Origin: JAJDXW01 sp965214795
GTDB lineage: Bacteria > Pseudomonadota > Gammaproteobacteria > HK1
Assembly: GCA_965214795.1 (NCBI GenBank)
Contig: OZ243976.1
Span: 2,604,001-2,668,000 of the forward strand
DNA length: 64,000 nucleotides
Direction: 5' to 3'
In this document: piece after piece, positions 53,209 through 61,785 of the stretch
Numbering within the stretch: the stretch's first letter is position 1
Layout: each line of letters starts with the position of its first letter
Position numbers and translations under genes: made by a program
The notes under the pieces: model-generated
Seen by the model: only the letters and a program-made list of their open reading frames with translations
Database searches by the model: none
What the model was told of the DNA's origin: nothing

Positions 53209-54902
53209 GCGCCCTCGGCGCGTCCGCGGGGCAGGGAACGCCCCGCTACGGCATGGTGGTCGACCTCAACCGCTGCGTCGGCTGCCAGACCTGCACCATC
53301 GCCTGCAAGCACCACAACGACACGCCGCCCGGCGTGCAGTGGCGGCGGGTCCTCGACGTCGAGCAGGGCGAGTACCCCGACGTCGAGCGCCTCTTCCTCG
53401 TCACCGGCTGCCAGCACTGCGCCGAGCCGCCCTGCGTGCCGGTGTGCCCGACCGGGGCGACGCGCCAGCGCGACGACGGGCTCGTCACCATGGACTACGA
53501 CACGTGCATCGGCTGCGGCTACTGCGCGGTGGCGTGCCCCTACCAGGCCCGGACCATCGCCCACGAGCGCGAGTGGTACTTCGGCGCCCCGAGCCGCCAG
53601 GAGGAGCGGGTCTTCCACGAGGAACGGGTCGGGGTGGCCTCCAAGTGCACGTTCTGCGTGGACAAGATCGACGAGGCGGCCGGGTCCCCGGGGGTCGTGC
53701 CGGGGATCGACCTCGAGGCCACCCCGGCCTGCGCCGCGTCGTGCATCGCCCAGGCCCTGCATTTCGGGGACTTCGCGGACCCCGCGAGCAACGTCTCCCG
53801 GCTTGCGGCGGAGAACGCCCACTTCCAGATGCACGCGGAGCTCGGGACGGACCCCCAGATCCGCTACCTCTACGAGGTGCCCGCGACCACTCCGGGACGC
53901 GAGGCGGAGCCGGAAGAGGCGAGCGACGAACGCGGGAGCGATCCGAACGACCCCCTGGTCGGAGACCGCCAGACCTTCTGGGACGTTCGGGCGGCCATGA
54001 ACTTCATTCTCGGGGGCATGGGCAGCGGGCTCGCGGTGGCCGCGTATCTGGTCTGGACGTTCGGAGGGATGCCGGGGGCGGCGCTTCCCTGGTTCTTCGC
54101 CGCGGCGGCCGCCGGCATGGGCGTCGGTCTCCTCTTCGTCTTCGCCGAGATCGGCCGCCGGGCACGCTTTCTCTACGTGCTCCGCCGGCCGCAGAGCTCC
54201 TGGATGACCCGTGAGACTTACGCGGTGGCGGTCTTCTATCCCGCCGTCGCCGCGGACTTCTTCTGGCCGTCCCCGGCCCTGCACGCGGTCGTCGCGGTCG
54301 CGGCCGCCGCGTTCCTCGTCTGCCAGGGGAGGATCCTCCACGCCGGCAAGGGGATCCCCGCATGGCGCCACCCGCTCGTGCCGTGGATGCTGGTCGCCTC
54401 CGGCCTCTACGAGGGGGTAGCGCTCGCCCTGCTCGGGCTCGGCGCCCTCTCCCTCGCCCTCGCCGGCGGGCCGGGCGGGCCGGACTCGCCAACCGTCTTC
54501 GCTCTCGCCGGCCTTGCCGGCGCCGCGGTTCTGCTGGCGGGGTTGAATGCCGCGATCTTCGGTGCGTACCGCGCAGGGGCGGCGAAGGCCGGGGTGGGTC
54601 CGCTCTCGCGCCGCGATCTCGATGCGATCGCGGGCCGGATGCGGTGGATGGGCCACCTCGCTCCGGCCGCCCTCTTCGCCGCGGCCGCGTCGGCGCCGCT
54701 TCTCGCTTCCGCCACCGCGGTTGCGACCCCGGCCATCCTCCTCGCGTGCGCGGCCGGCGCGGCCGGTGTCGTCGCGGGCGGCGCGCTCTGGAAACACACC
54801 CTCGTCACCCGGGCCTGCCACCAGCAGGGGTTCGCCTTGCCGCGCCTTCCCCAGCGCGGCTCCGGCTCGCGCGCCGCGCCGGCCCGCTTCGGCCTGCCCT
54901 GA
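53205..54902 (+). CDS. Fused Fe-S electron-transfer and NrfD/DmsC-type membrane subunit
   Basis: A 565-residue fusion. Residues 1-225 form a four-cluster ferredoxin: cysteines 24/27/30/34, 69/72/77/81, 101/104/107/111 and 148/151/176/180. An acidic linker follows (EPEEASDERGSDPNDP). Residues 260-540 hold about eight membrane segments of the NrfD/DmsC kind (AMNFILGGMGSGLAVAAYLV onwards). The protein passes electrons between the molybdenum subunit and membrane quinone. The GTG overlaps the upstream stop (GTGA). In relatives these are two separate genes. Confidence 0.88.
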   Translation: MSALGASAGQGTPRYGMVVDLNRCVGCQTCTIACKHHNDTPPGVQWRRVLDVEQGEYPDVERLFLVTGCQHCAEPPCVPVCPTGATRQRDDGLVTMDYDTCIGCGYCAVACPYQARTIAHEREWYFGAPSRQEERVFHEERVGVASKCTFCVDKIDEAAGSPGVVPGIDLEATPACAASCIAQALHFGDFADPASNVSRLAAENAHFQMHAELGTDPQIRYLYEVPATTPGREAEPEEASDERGSDPNDPLVGDRQTFWDVRAAMNFILGGMGSGLAVAAYLVWTFGGMPGAALPWFFAAAAAGMGVGLLFVFAEIGRRARFLYVLRRPQSSWMTRETYAVAVFYPAVAADFFWPSPALHAVVAVAAAAFLVCQGRILHAGKGIPAWRHPLVPWMLVASGLYEGVALALLGLGALSLALAGGPGGPDSPTVFALAGLAGAAVLLAGLNAAIFGAYRAGAAKAGVGPLSRRDLDAIAGRMRWMGHLAPAALFAAAASAPLLASATAVATPAILLACAAGAAGVVAGGALWKHTLVTRACHQQGFALPRLPQRGSGSRAAPARFGLP

Positions 54903-54940
54903 CCACGCCGGACCCCGCCACCCGATCCGACACCGCCGAG

Positions 54941-55240
54941 GTGAACGCCGCGATGGCGCTCGCGGGCGCCGCGGGCCTCATCGCCCCCGCCCCGGACCCC
55001 GGACGTAGGCCTCGCTTCGGCCTGCGGCAGGCTCGTCATCGGGGCCGGCTCCTCTTCACCCTCGGCTCGAAGAACGTCCCCTCGGCCGAGCCGGTGCTCC
55101 TGTCGTTCACCGATGTGGTGCTCGCCCCGGTCCGGGTCCGGCTCGCGTTCGGAGAGGTCCCGAGCGTTCCGACCCTCGTCGGGGGCCTCGTCCTCCTCGG
55201 CAGCATCGCGGGGCAGGCCGCGGCGGGCATGCGGAGGTAG
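54941..55240 (+). pseudogene. EamA/DMT transporter C-terminal remnant
   Basis: The last 60 codons read LLFTLGSKNVPSAEPVLLS, then FTDVVLAPVRVRLAFGE and VPSVPTLVGGLVLLGS. This is the last two membrane segments of an EamA-type transporter, with Arg where relatives have Trp. The front of the gene is missing. A short frame from GTG 54941 covers it, but functional expression is unlikely. Confidence 0.65.
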
Positions 55241-55285
55241 CGCGGAGAGAGCCTCTCTCGGTCGAGCCCTCGCCCACGGAGGCCG

Positions 55286-56299
55286 TTACCCGAAGCGGGA
55301 GAGGTACTCCTCGCAGAGCGGAGCCGTGCCCTTGGTGTACCCGCCGCCCATCGACCGGGCGAGCCGCGTCTCCGAACGGGATCCGATCCAGGCGACGAGG
55401 AGCAGGCGCCGCAGCATCACGAACGTCGGGATCTCCTCCTCGTCGGCCCGGGGGAGATCGATGACCTTGCGGTAGCCCCGGAGCCAGGCCGCGACGAGCT
55501 CCGGCACCTCGGGCCGGTGCTCGAAGAACGACACGGTGGTCGCGCAGTCGTACATCAGCCAGCCGAAGCCGCAGTCGTCGAAGTCGATCACCTTCGTGGC
55601 CGCGCCGTCGATGAGGAGGTTGGCGAGCCGCAGGTCGCCGTGGATGAGGTCGAACCGCTCCGGCGCCGTGCCGAACCGCTCGAGGCGGCGGGAGACGAGA
55701 TCGACGGTGCGCGCGAAGAGGGCTTCGATCTCCGGGGTCATCCCCAAGCCGCTCCGCCAAGCGCCCCAGTGCGGCCGGCTCCCGAGCGTGGTCTCGAAGT
55801 CCCAGGTGAAGCGCTCGAAGGCGGCCGGCCTTCGCCAGCTTCGGACGTGGGTGTGCATGCGGGCGGTGATCTCGCCCAGCACCTCGAACGGGCCGCGGAG
55901 GTCCTGCGCCACCTCGTCGGGCTCTTCGCCGTCCTCCCAGGCGAAGAGGACGACGTGGCGCGGATGGGGGAGCGCGCCGCCGGCGACGACCTGGACGAGC
56001 TCTCCGTCCGCTCCGGCGATCGGGGTGGGGGTCAGGGCCGCGCCGTCCCGGCGGAGCGCGGTGAGCCACGCCAGCTCCGAAGCGATGGCGTTGCGGCCGT
56101 GGTACCCCTCGCGATGCACGCGAAGGGCCCAGCTCGCGCCGTCGTCCGGGGCGTCGACCCGGTAAGTCGCGTTCTCGGAGTCGTTGATCAGGCGAGCCCG
56201 GGCGCCGTCCGGCAGGTCGTAGCGTTCGAGCGCCGCGGCCGCGAGGACGTGCAGCCGCCGGAGCTGCTCTTCATGCGGCAGGGCCCTGAAACCCGACAT
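55286..56299 (-). CDS. Phosphotransferase (APH / homoserine-kinase-like family)
   Basis: A 337-residue protein-kinase-like fold. INDSENATYRVDAPDDGASW starts the N-lobe. The catalytic loop is DLIHGDLRLANLLIDG and the metal motif is KVIDFDDCGFGW. It phosphorylates a small molecule (aminoglycoside, choline or homoserine-like substrates in relatives). Nothing in the neighbourhood identifies the substrate. It is 53 bases from the dioxygenase gene upstream, so the two may be cotranscribed. Confidence 0.88.
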   Translation of the reverse strand: MSGFRALPHEEQLRRLHVLAAAALERYDLPDGARARLINDSENATYRVDAPDDGASWALRVHREGYHGRNAIASELAWLTALRRDGAALTPTPIAGADGELVQVVAGGALPHPRHVVLFAWEDGEEPDEVAQDLRGPFEVLGEITARMHTHVRSWRRPAAFERFTWDFETTLGSRPHWGAWRSGLGMTPEIEALFARTVDLVSRRLERFGTAPERFDLIHGDLRLANLLIDGAATKVIDFDDCGFGWLMYDCATTVSFFEHRPEVPELVAAWLRGYRKVIDLPRADEEEIPTFVMLRRLLLVAWIGSRSETRLARSMGGGYTKGTAPLCEEYLSRFG

Positions 56300-56352
56300 G
56301 CCGCCCGCGAGCCGCGTCCGATCGACCGCAGCGTCTCCTCATCGGGATTTCG

Positions 56353-57240
56353 TCAGGCGGGCTGCGCGATACGCGCGGGGTCGCCGGTGTCGAGGGTCGT
56401 GACCCGGCGCATCTCCCGGCGATGGACGGTGTCCTCGAACGGACAGGCGCGATGCATCGTCGCGCGGTTGTCCCAGATCACGAAGTCGCCGACCCGCCAC
56501 GAGTGCCGGTACACGAGCTCCGGCCGGGTGGCGTGCTCCATGAGGTCGCGGAGGAGGAGCCGCCCGTCCGGGATCGGCCGGCCGACGATCCGCGCGGCGT
56601 GGGAGGCGAGATAGAGCGACCGGCGGCCCGTTCGCGGGTTCGCGAGCACGAGGGGATGGACGGCTCCCTTGAGGCGGTCGCTCTCCGCCTCGGAGAACTC
56701 GAAGCCGAGGGTCTGGCGCGAGTACGCGATCGAGTGATGGACCCGGAGCCCCTCGAGGCTCGCCTTCGTCGCGTCCGGAAGGGTGTCGTAGGCGGTGCGC
56801 ATGTCCGCGAACTCGGTGTCCGCCGCGACCGGCGGGACCACCAGGGCGGCGAGCATGGAGTAGCGGCCCCGCGGGTCCTGAAAGGAGGCGTCGGTGTGCC
56901 AGAGCCGGTTGGCGAGGCCGTAGAGCCGGCGCCGGGAGTCGGAGTCTAGGAGCTCCCCCTCCGGCCCGACGTTCGAGACGTCGGTGAGGGCCTCGTCTCC
57001 GAACCGGCTCTTCTGGAGGACGCTGATGCCGGTCTTGCGGTGAAGCGCTCCATCGAGCCGGGTGGCGAAGGCGAGCTGCTCCTCGCTGGACAGCGCCTGG
57101 TCACGGAACACGAGCACCGCGTGGCGGTCCATCGCCTTGCGGATCGGCTCGAGGGCCGCCTCGTCCCGCGCCTCGCGAAGGTCGATGGGGTGGGCTTCGG
57201 CCACGAAACTCGGATGAAGCCTGCGCGATTCGATGCCCAT
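56353..57240 (-). CDS. TauD/TfdA-family Fe(II)/2-oxoglutarate dioxygenase
   Basis: A 295-residue jelly-roll dioxygenase. The metal HxD is in LWHTDASFQDPRGRYSML. The distal His is in VIWDNRATMHRACPF, and the 2-oxoglutarate Arg is in HRREMRRVTTLD. VLVFRDQALSSEEQLAFATR is the usual N-terminal feature. It would hydroxylate a substrate such as a sulfonate or aryloxy acid. The ATG at 57240 is used. TauD itself would fit the tauABC cluster at the other end of the window, but specificity cannot be read. Confidence 0.88.
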   Translation of the reverse strand: MGIESRRLHPSFVAEAHPIDLREARDEAALEPIRKAMDRHAVLVFRDQALSSEEQLAFATRLDGALHRKTGISVLQKSRFGDEALTDVSNVGPEGELLDSDSRRRLYGLANRLWHTDASFQDPRGRYSMLAALVVPPVAADTEFADMRTAYDTLPDATKASLEGLRVHHSIAYSRQTLGFEFSEAESDRLKGAVHPLVLANPRTGRRSLYLASHAARIVGRPIPDGRLLLRDLMEHATRPELVYRHSWRVGDFVIWDNRATMHRACPFEDTVHRREMRRVTTLDTGDPARIAQPA

Positions 57241-57466
57241 GTCCGTTCCCCCGTGCCCCGGAAGGCCCCGCGGGACAAGATACCGCTCTCCGTGCCGCGC
57301 GGCCAGTCCCGTTCGCAGCACCACTCCAGCGGGATTCCGGGTTGCCCGGACGCTCCCCCCTCGCATCCCGGTTTCGCTGCCTCTCGGGGTCCGACCCGGA
57401 AATCTCACCCGTTTTCCGCCGCGGACACCGAGCCGCTCGCTTCCCTCCGACACACGACTTTCGACG

Positions 57467-58390
57467 TTACTCCGGCCCGCCCCCCGGTGGCGCCGGCGGC
57501 CCGGTCTCGATGGGGAGCTCGGGGTCGCGCGCCCATTCGCCCATGGACGCATCGTACAGGGTGAGGTCGGAATAGCCGAGCTGGTGCAGCAGGAAGAGGC
57601 CGACCGTTGCGGAGATCCCGCCCCCGCAGTAGGCGACGATGTGCCGGTCCGGGGTCACCCCGGCCGCTTCGTGGGCGCGCCGCGCCTCGTCCAGGGAGAC
57701 GAAGGTCCCGTCGGCCGGATCGAGCAGGCTCGCGGCGGGGACGCTGACGCTTCCCGGGATGCGGCCGGGACGCCCGTATCGGCTCGGCCCCGACCCGAGA
57801 AAGAACTCGGGCGCGAGCGCGTTCACCATCGTCGAGCGGCGGTCGTCGAGCCGGGCGAGCACGTGCTCGCGGTCCACGAAGAACCCCGGCCGCGGCCGGG
57901 CTTCGAAGCGGGCCGGAGGATGGCCGCCCGGCTCGGTGGAGACGGGGCGCCCCTCCGCCTGCCACTTCGCGAAGCCGCCGTCGAGCACCGCGGCCCCGTC
58001 GAACCCGAACCCCCGCAGCATCCACCACACCCGGGTCGCCCACATGATGCTGCCGTTCGAGTAGAGCACCACCCGGGAGTCGTTCGCGATGCCGAGCCCC
58101 CCCATCGCCTCCGCGAACCGCTCGGCGGACGGGGCCATGAACCGGAGGCGGGTGTCGGGGTCGGAGAGCTCGCCCTGAAGGTCGAGGAACACCGCCCCCG
58201 GTACGTGCCCCGCCTCGTACTCGGCGCGCCCCGGCACCACCCGGTAGGGCGCGTCGTCCTCCGGCCCCGCCGGCATGAGCCACGTGGTGCAGTCCACGAC
58301 CCGGAGGCCCGGGTCCGCGAGCGCGGCCTCGAGGGCGTGGGTCTCGATGAGCGCGGCGGGCTCCCGCCATTCCCGGAGATCGCTTCGCAC
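57467..58390 (-). CDS. Two-domain sulfurtransferase (rhodanese / 3-mercaptopyruvate type)
   Basis: A 307-residue protein with two rhodanese domains. The N-terminal one is inactive: its loop reads LYSNGSIMWATR, without Cys. The C-terminal one has the catalytic loop VAYCGGGISATVGLF. EYEAGHVPGAVFLDLQGELS and SMGEWARDPELPIETG are family features. It transfers sulfane sulfur to thiophilic acceptors. The start is GTG at 58390 with GGGGGAG ahead of it. The loop CGGGIS is closer to mercaptopyruvate than to thiosulfate enzymes. Confidence 0.88.
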   Translation of the reverse strand: MRSDLREWREPAALIETHALEAALADPGLRVVDCTTWLMPAGPEDDAPYRVVPGRAEYEAGHVPGAVFLDLQGELSDPDTRLRFMAPSAERFAEAMGGLGIANDSRVVLYSNGSIMWATRVWWMLRGFGFDGAAVLDGGFAKWQAEGRPVSTEPGGHPPARFEARPRPGFFVDREHVLARLDDRRSTMVNALAPEFFLGSGPSRYGRPGRIPGSVSVPAASLLDPADGTFVSLDEARRAHEAAGVTPDRHIVAYCGGGISATVGLFLLHQLGYSDLTLYDASMGEWARDPELPIETGPPAPPGGGPE

Positions 58391-58484
58391 CGGCTCCCCC
58401 TTCCATCGTGCCAGGATCGACCGCGGGGATCGTACCAGCCGGCGCGCGAGCGCGGGCCGTGCCGCTCGCGAAAGAGCGGGGCAA

Positions 58485-58882
58485 GTCCGCTCCCGGCCTT
58501 CCGGGATGACCACCGGTGAGCGTATCGTCCTGATTCGACGCCTTGTTCTCCGGTCGCCGCCGGCTTCGGGCCACCGGATCGTCCAGTGGATGCAACCTTT
58601 TGGAATTCCTTGGCCCGAAAAAATCACCGGCTTTCGTCGCGACGGCGCCAAGATGCCCCACGATCTCATGGAGGAACGGGCCGCCCGGACCGAAAGAGCG
58701 CGTGCGCGCTGCCGAAGGCGTAGTCGACAACTAGCTCGACCCTGGCGCGTGCGCGCGGTCGAAGCGGCTTGGGGGAGTACGGCCCGCGACCGCGAGCGGA
58801 TGGACGGCCGCCGCGGGAAGCCGGGGATTTTTTCGGGTCGGGTCGCATTCTCGAATGAACGCATCAGCCCCGCGCGGAAGAG
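58485..58882 (+). repeat. Family D repeat interrupted by a C element, copy D4
   Basis: The left part (58485-58612) has CGCTCCCGGCCTTCCGGGAT and GAGCGTATCGTCCTGATTCG. The right tail (58839-58882) has TCTCGAATGAACGCATCAGC, continuous with other D copies once element C4 is removed. D4 was therefore present before C4. Confidence 0.75.
58613..58838 (-). repeat. Family C inverted-repeat element, copy C4, nested in D4
   Basis: A 226-base reverse-orientation copy, from GCCCGAAAAAATCACCGGCT to CCGGGGATTTTTTCGGG. It contains CTCATGGAGGAACGGGCCG and GGTCGAAGCGGCTTGG, the complement of the C2/C3 blocks. Confidence 0.85.
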
Positions 58883-58929
58883 GGGCGCCGCTACAATCCG
58901 TCGCGTCTTCGCCCCGTACCGGAACCGTC

Positions 58930-59547
58930 ATGGCCCGCACCATCGAGTACTACTACGCGCTCGCTTCGCCCTGGTCATACCTCGGCAACGAACGGCTGCT
59001 CCGGATCGCGGCCGAGCATGGCGCCCGGGTGGACCCCATCCTCATCGACTACGACCCGGTGTTCGCCGCCACCGGCACCGTCCCGCTCCCGAATCGACCG
59101 CGGGTACGGAAGGCTTACCGGCTCGTGGAACTCGCGAGGTGGAGCCGCTTCCGCGGGGTGCCCCTCAACCCGGAGCCGCGCTTCTATCGCGGCGAGACCG
59201 AGGAGCCCGACGAACGCCAGGCCGCGCTCATGGTGACGGCGGCGAAGGAGGCGGGGCTCGATTCGCTGCGGCTCGCCCACGCGATCTCCCGCGCGCTGTG
59301 GGCGGAGGAGCGCTTCCCGTTCCGGCCCGACGAGCTTGAGGCGATCGCCGTGGCGGAGGGGTTCGACGGGCCGGCCCTCCTCGCGGCTACGGAATGGCCG
59401 GAGACCGCCCGGGCCTACGGGGAGGCGACGCGCCGGGCCATCGAGCGGGACGTCTTCGGGATGCCCTTCTATCGGCTCGACGGGGAGCCGTTCTGGGGCC
59501 AGGACCGCCTCGAGTTCCTGGAGCGGGCGCTCCGCACCGGGCCCTGA
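58930..59547 (+). CDS. DsbA-family protein (2-hydroxychromene-2-carboxylate isomerase-like)
   Basis: A 205-residue thioredoxin-fold protein with a helical insert. YYYALASPWSYLGNERLLRI has Ser where DsbA has its active Cys pair, as in the glutathione-dependent isomerase (kappa GST-like) branch. The C-terminal FGMPFYRLDGEPFWGQDRLE is the usual cis-Pro and end region. The ATG at 58930 is used. It could isomerise aromatic degradation intermediates. The substrate is not evident. Confidence 0.85.
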   Translation: MARTIEYYYALASPWSYLGNERLLRIAAEHGARVDPILIDYDPVFAATGTVPLPNRPRVRKAYRLVELARWSRFRGVPLNPEPRFYRGETEEPDERQAALMVTAAKEAGLDSLRLAHAISRALWAEERFPFRPDELEAIAVAEGFDGPALLAATEWPETARAYGEATRRAIERDVFGMPFYRLDGEPFWGQDRLEFLERALRTGP

Positions 59548-59661
59548 CGGCGGCGGACAGCGGGGTGGGCGGGCCGCCCCCCGAGCACGGAGCGGCGGCC
59601 GCCGTGCGGCGGCCAGCCCGTCTTCCGGCGTCGTTTGGCGTCTACCGGCGCCGGCCCCGCC

Positions 59662-60849
59662 TCAGACCGCCCCGGCCGCCTCGAGGCGCGCGATCTCCTC
59701 GGGGGCGTAGCCGAGGCCCGCCAGGATCTCGGCCGTGTGCTCGCCGAGAAGCGGCGCGCGCGAGCGAATCGTCCCCGGGGTGCCGAGCAGGCGGACCGGG
59801 GTGGTCACCAGGGGGACCGCTCCGGGAGCGCCCGGATACGCCGTCTCCTGGGTGAACCCCGCCTCCCGGACGTGGGGGTCGTCCAGGGTCTGCTGCGGGG
59901 TGTAGACCGGACCCGCGGGAACCCGCGCCGCCGCGAGCTCGGCGAGCGCCTCCTCGGTGGTCCGCTCCGCGCACCACTCGGACATCCGGGCGCTGAACAG
60001 CTCGCCGTGCTCGCCGCGCGAATCGTCGGTCCGGAAGCGCTCGTCATCCAGCCAGTGAGGCTCGCCGACCAGCTTCACCCAGCGGCGGTACATCGGATCG
60101 CCGATGACGAGGATCATGACGTGGCCGTCCCGGGTGGCGAACACGTCCGAAGGGGCGTTGAGCTGGCCGCGGTTTCCGGTCGCCTCCCGGTCCGGAGCGA
60201 GCACCGCCTGCTCGATGAGGAACGGGCTCGCGGCGGTGAGGGCGGTTCCGAGGAGGGCCCCCTGGACCTCCTGGCCGCGGCCGGTCTGCCGGCGGGCGAG
60301 GAGGGCGATGACCGCCCCGAGGGCGCACAGGGCGGCAGTGCCGAAGTCGACCCACGGGGCGTAGGAACGGATGGGCTCGTCCGGATGGCCGGAGAGGTGC
60401 ATGTTGCCGCACATCGCCTGGGCGAGGCCGTCGAACCCGAGCCGGCGCCCGTAGGGGCCGGCCGCTCCGAAGCAGGTGTTCGAGACGAGGATGATGTCCG
60501 GGCGGATCTCGGCGAGCGACGCATGGTCGAGCCCGAGCTGCTCGAGCGCGCGCTGCGGCATGTTGGCGACCACGATGTCGGCCGTCGCCGCGAGCCGTCG
60601 CTGGACCTCCCGGCCTTCCTCCGTGGTCGGATCGAGGGTCAGGCACTTCTTGTTGCGATTGACCTGCAGGTAGGTGACGCCGCTCGCGTCCTCTTCGCTC
60701 ACCCGGTTGATGAACCGGTCCTCGCCGCCGCCGATCTTCTCCACCCGGATGACCTCCGCCCCGAAATCGCCAAGCAACGCGGCGCACCACGGCCCCGCGA
60801 TATAGCGGCCGAAATCGAGAACCCGTATCCCCTCGAGCACTCCGGACAT
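59662..60849 (-). CDS. CaiB/BaiF family III CoA-transferase
   Basis: A 395-residue protein. GIRVLDFGRYIAGPWCAALL and DFGAEVIRVEKIGGGED are the normal N-terminus. VNRNKKCLTLDPTTEEGREV, GRGQEVQGALLGTALTAASP and GLGYAPEEIARLEAAGAV complete the family layout. At the usual catalytic DV position it reads EVQGALLG, so the nucleophilic Asp is not in its standard place. GGAGGAG precedes the ATG at 60849. It is the third CoA-transferase gene in the window. Confidence 0.88.
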   Translation of the reverse strand: MSGVLEGIRVLDFGRYIAGPWCAALLGDFGAEVIRVEKIGGGEDRFINRVSEEDASGVTYLQVNRNKKCLTLDPTTEEGREVQRRLAATADIVVANMPQRALEQLGLDHASLAEIRPDIILVSNTCFGAAGPYGRRLGFDGLAQAMCGNMHLSGHPDEPIRSYAPWVDFGTAALCALGAVIALLARRQTGRGQEVQGALLGTALTAASPFLIEQAVLAPDREATGNRGQLNAPSDVFATRDGHVMILVIGDPMYRRWVKLVGEPHWLDDERFRTDDSRGEHGELFSARMSEWCAERTTEEALAELAAARVPAGPVYTPQQTLDDPHVREAGFTQETAYPGAPGAVPLVTTPVRLLGTPGTIRSRAPLLGEHTAEILAGLGYAPEEIARLEAAGAV

Positions 60850-61048
60850 CGAATTCGCTCCTCCATTCCGGTTCCCGGTCTCCGCGCGGGCCGCCCCGGC
60901 CTTCCCGGATCGGCGCACGGCGCGCGTGCGACGAGCCTGTCGTCCGGCGGGCGTCGCGCGACCCTCGGCCCCGCTCGCACCGCCCGCCCGCGATACTGAC
61001 AGAATACCCGGCGCCCGTCGTGCCTGACGCCGCTGCGCAGCGTTGCGC

Positions 61049-61221
61049 AGGGCTCGTTCTTTGTTCGGCGACGGGTGAACCGGGCTGTCCGGCAGGCCAT
61101 CGGGGAGCGCGATTCGTCGTCTGCGTGTCGGTTCGGACCTCATGAAGCCGCCCTCGATCGCGCGGGCGGCCGATCCGCACCCGCCGCCGGCCCTCGGTCA
61201 CGACAAAAAATGGTCCTGCGG
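61049..61221 (+). repeat. Family B element, short form, copy B7 with target duplication
   Basis: A 173-base element from AGGGCTCGTTCTTTGTTCGG to AAAAAATGGTCCTGCGG. It is flanked by perfect 8-base direct repeats CGTTGCGC at 61041-61048 and 61222-61229. No open frame belongs to it. Confidence 0.88.
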
Positions 61222-61324
61222 CGTTGCGCCCGGAAGGAATGGCCGGCCGCGGCACGGGCCGCAGCGGGAGATTGGCGGGACAGGCAGGCGGGAGCCTGCG
61301 CCGCGGGAACGGCTGGTCGCCACC

Positions 61325-61452
61325 GCAATTTTCATTTTGCTCGTCGGGTCCCGCCGCGGGACCGGCACGACCGTCGACCTCCCCCGGAGCGAGTCGCAAG
61401 GAGAAGACGGCTTGCGGCTCAGGGTGAGGTCAGGCGCCAAAATGAGAATTGC
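61325..61452 (-). repeat. Family A inverted-repeat element, copy A5
   Basis: The reverse copy runs from GCAATTTTCATTTTGCTCGT to GCGCCAAAATGAGAATTGC. It is the second A element found within about 100 bases of a B element (also A4 with B6; A1 with B1 is a third pair). Confidence 0.85.
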
Positions 61453-61785
61453 CGGGTCGCCAGGGGTTCCTTCCAGGCGGATGGATTGTGTGTTCTCATA
61501 GGCCATCTCCGATCGAGGATGGGGTTGGATGCCGACCACGTTTCGTCCCTGTCAGCCGGGCCGGTTGCTCCTGCTGTCGCTCGACATTCGCGCGTGGCTC
61601 CCGCCGGGGCATCCGGCCTGTCACGTCGGCGACCGGGTCGGTGCGCTGGACCGGGTCGGCGCGCTGGATCCGAACGCATCCCGCGCGCCGCACCCGGACG
61701 ACGGTCGTCGCAGCGCACCCCGTGAAAAGGCAGGTCTCGCAAGGCACGGGCCGTCACCGTGTTCGGCAACCGGTTCGGCCCGCTC
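61453..61785. other. Intergenic region upstream of the three-gene operon
   Basis: No gene is recognised. A purine/pyrimidine-mixed direct repeat GACCGGGTCGGTGCGCTG / GACCGGGTCGGCGCGCTG lies at about 61630-61667. The promoter of the downstream operon should lie here, but no clear -35/-10 is seen. Confidence 0.4.

Noticed and set aside
61630..61667. A tandem direct repeat as an attachment site
   Set aside because: Two nearly identical 18-mers in tandem without an integrase or a second copy at a boundary are more likely slippage.
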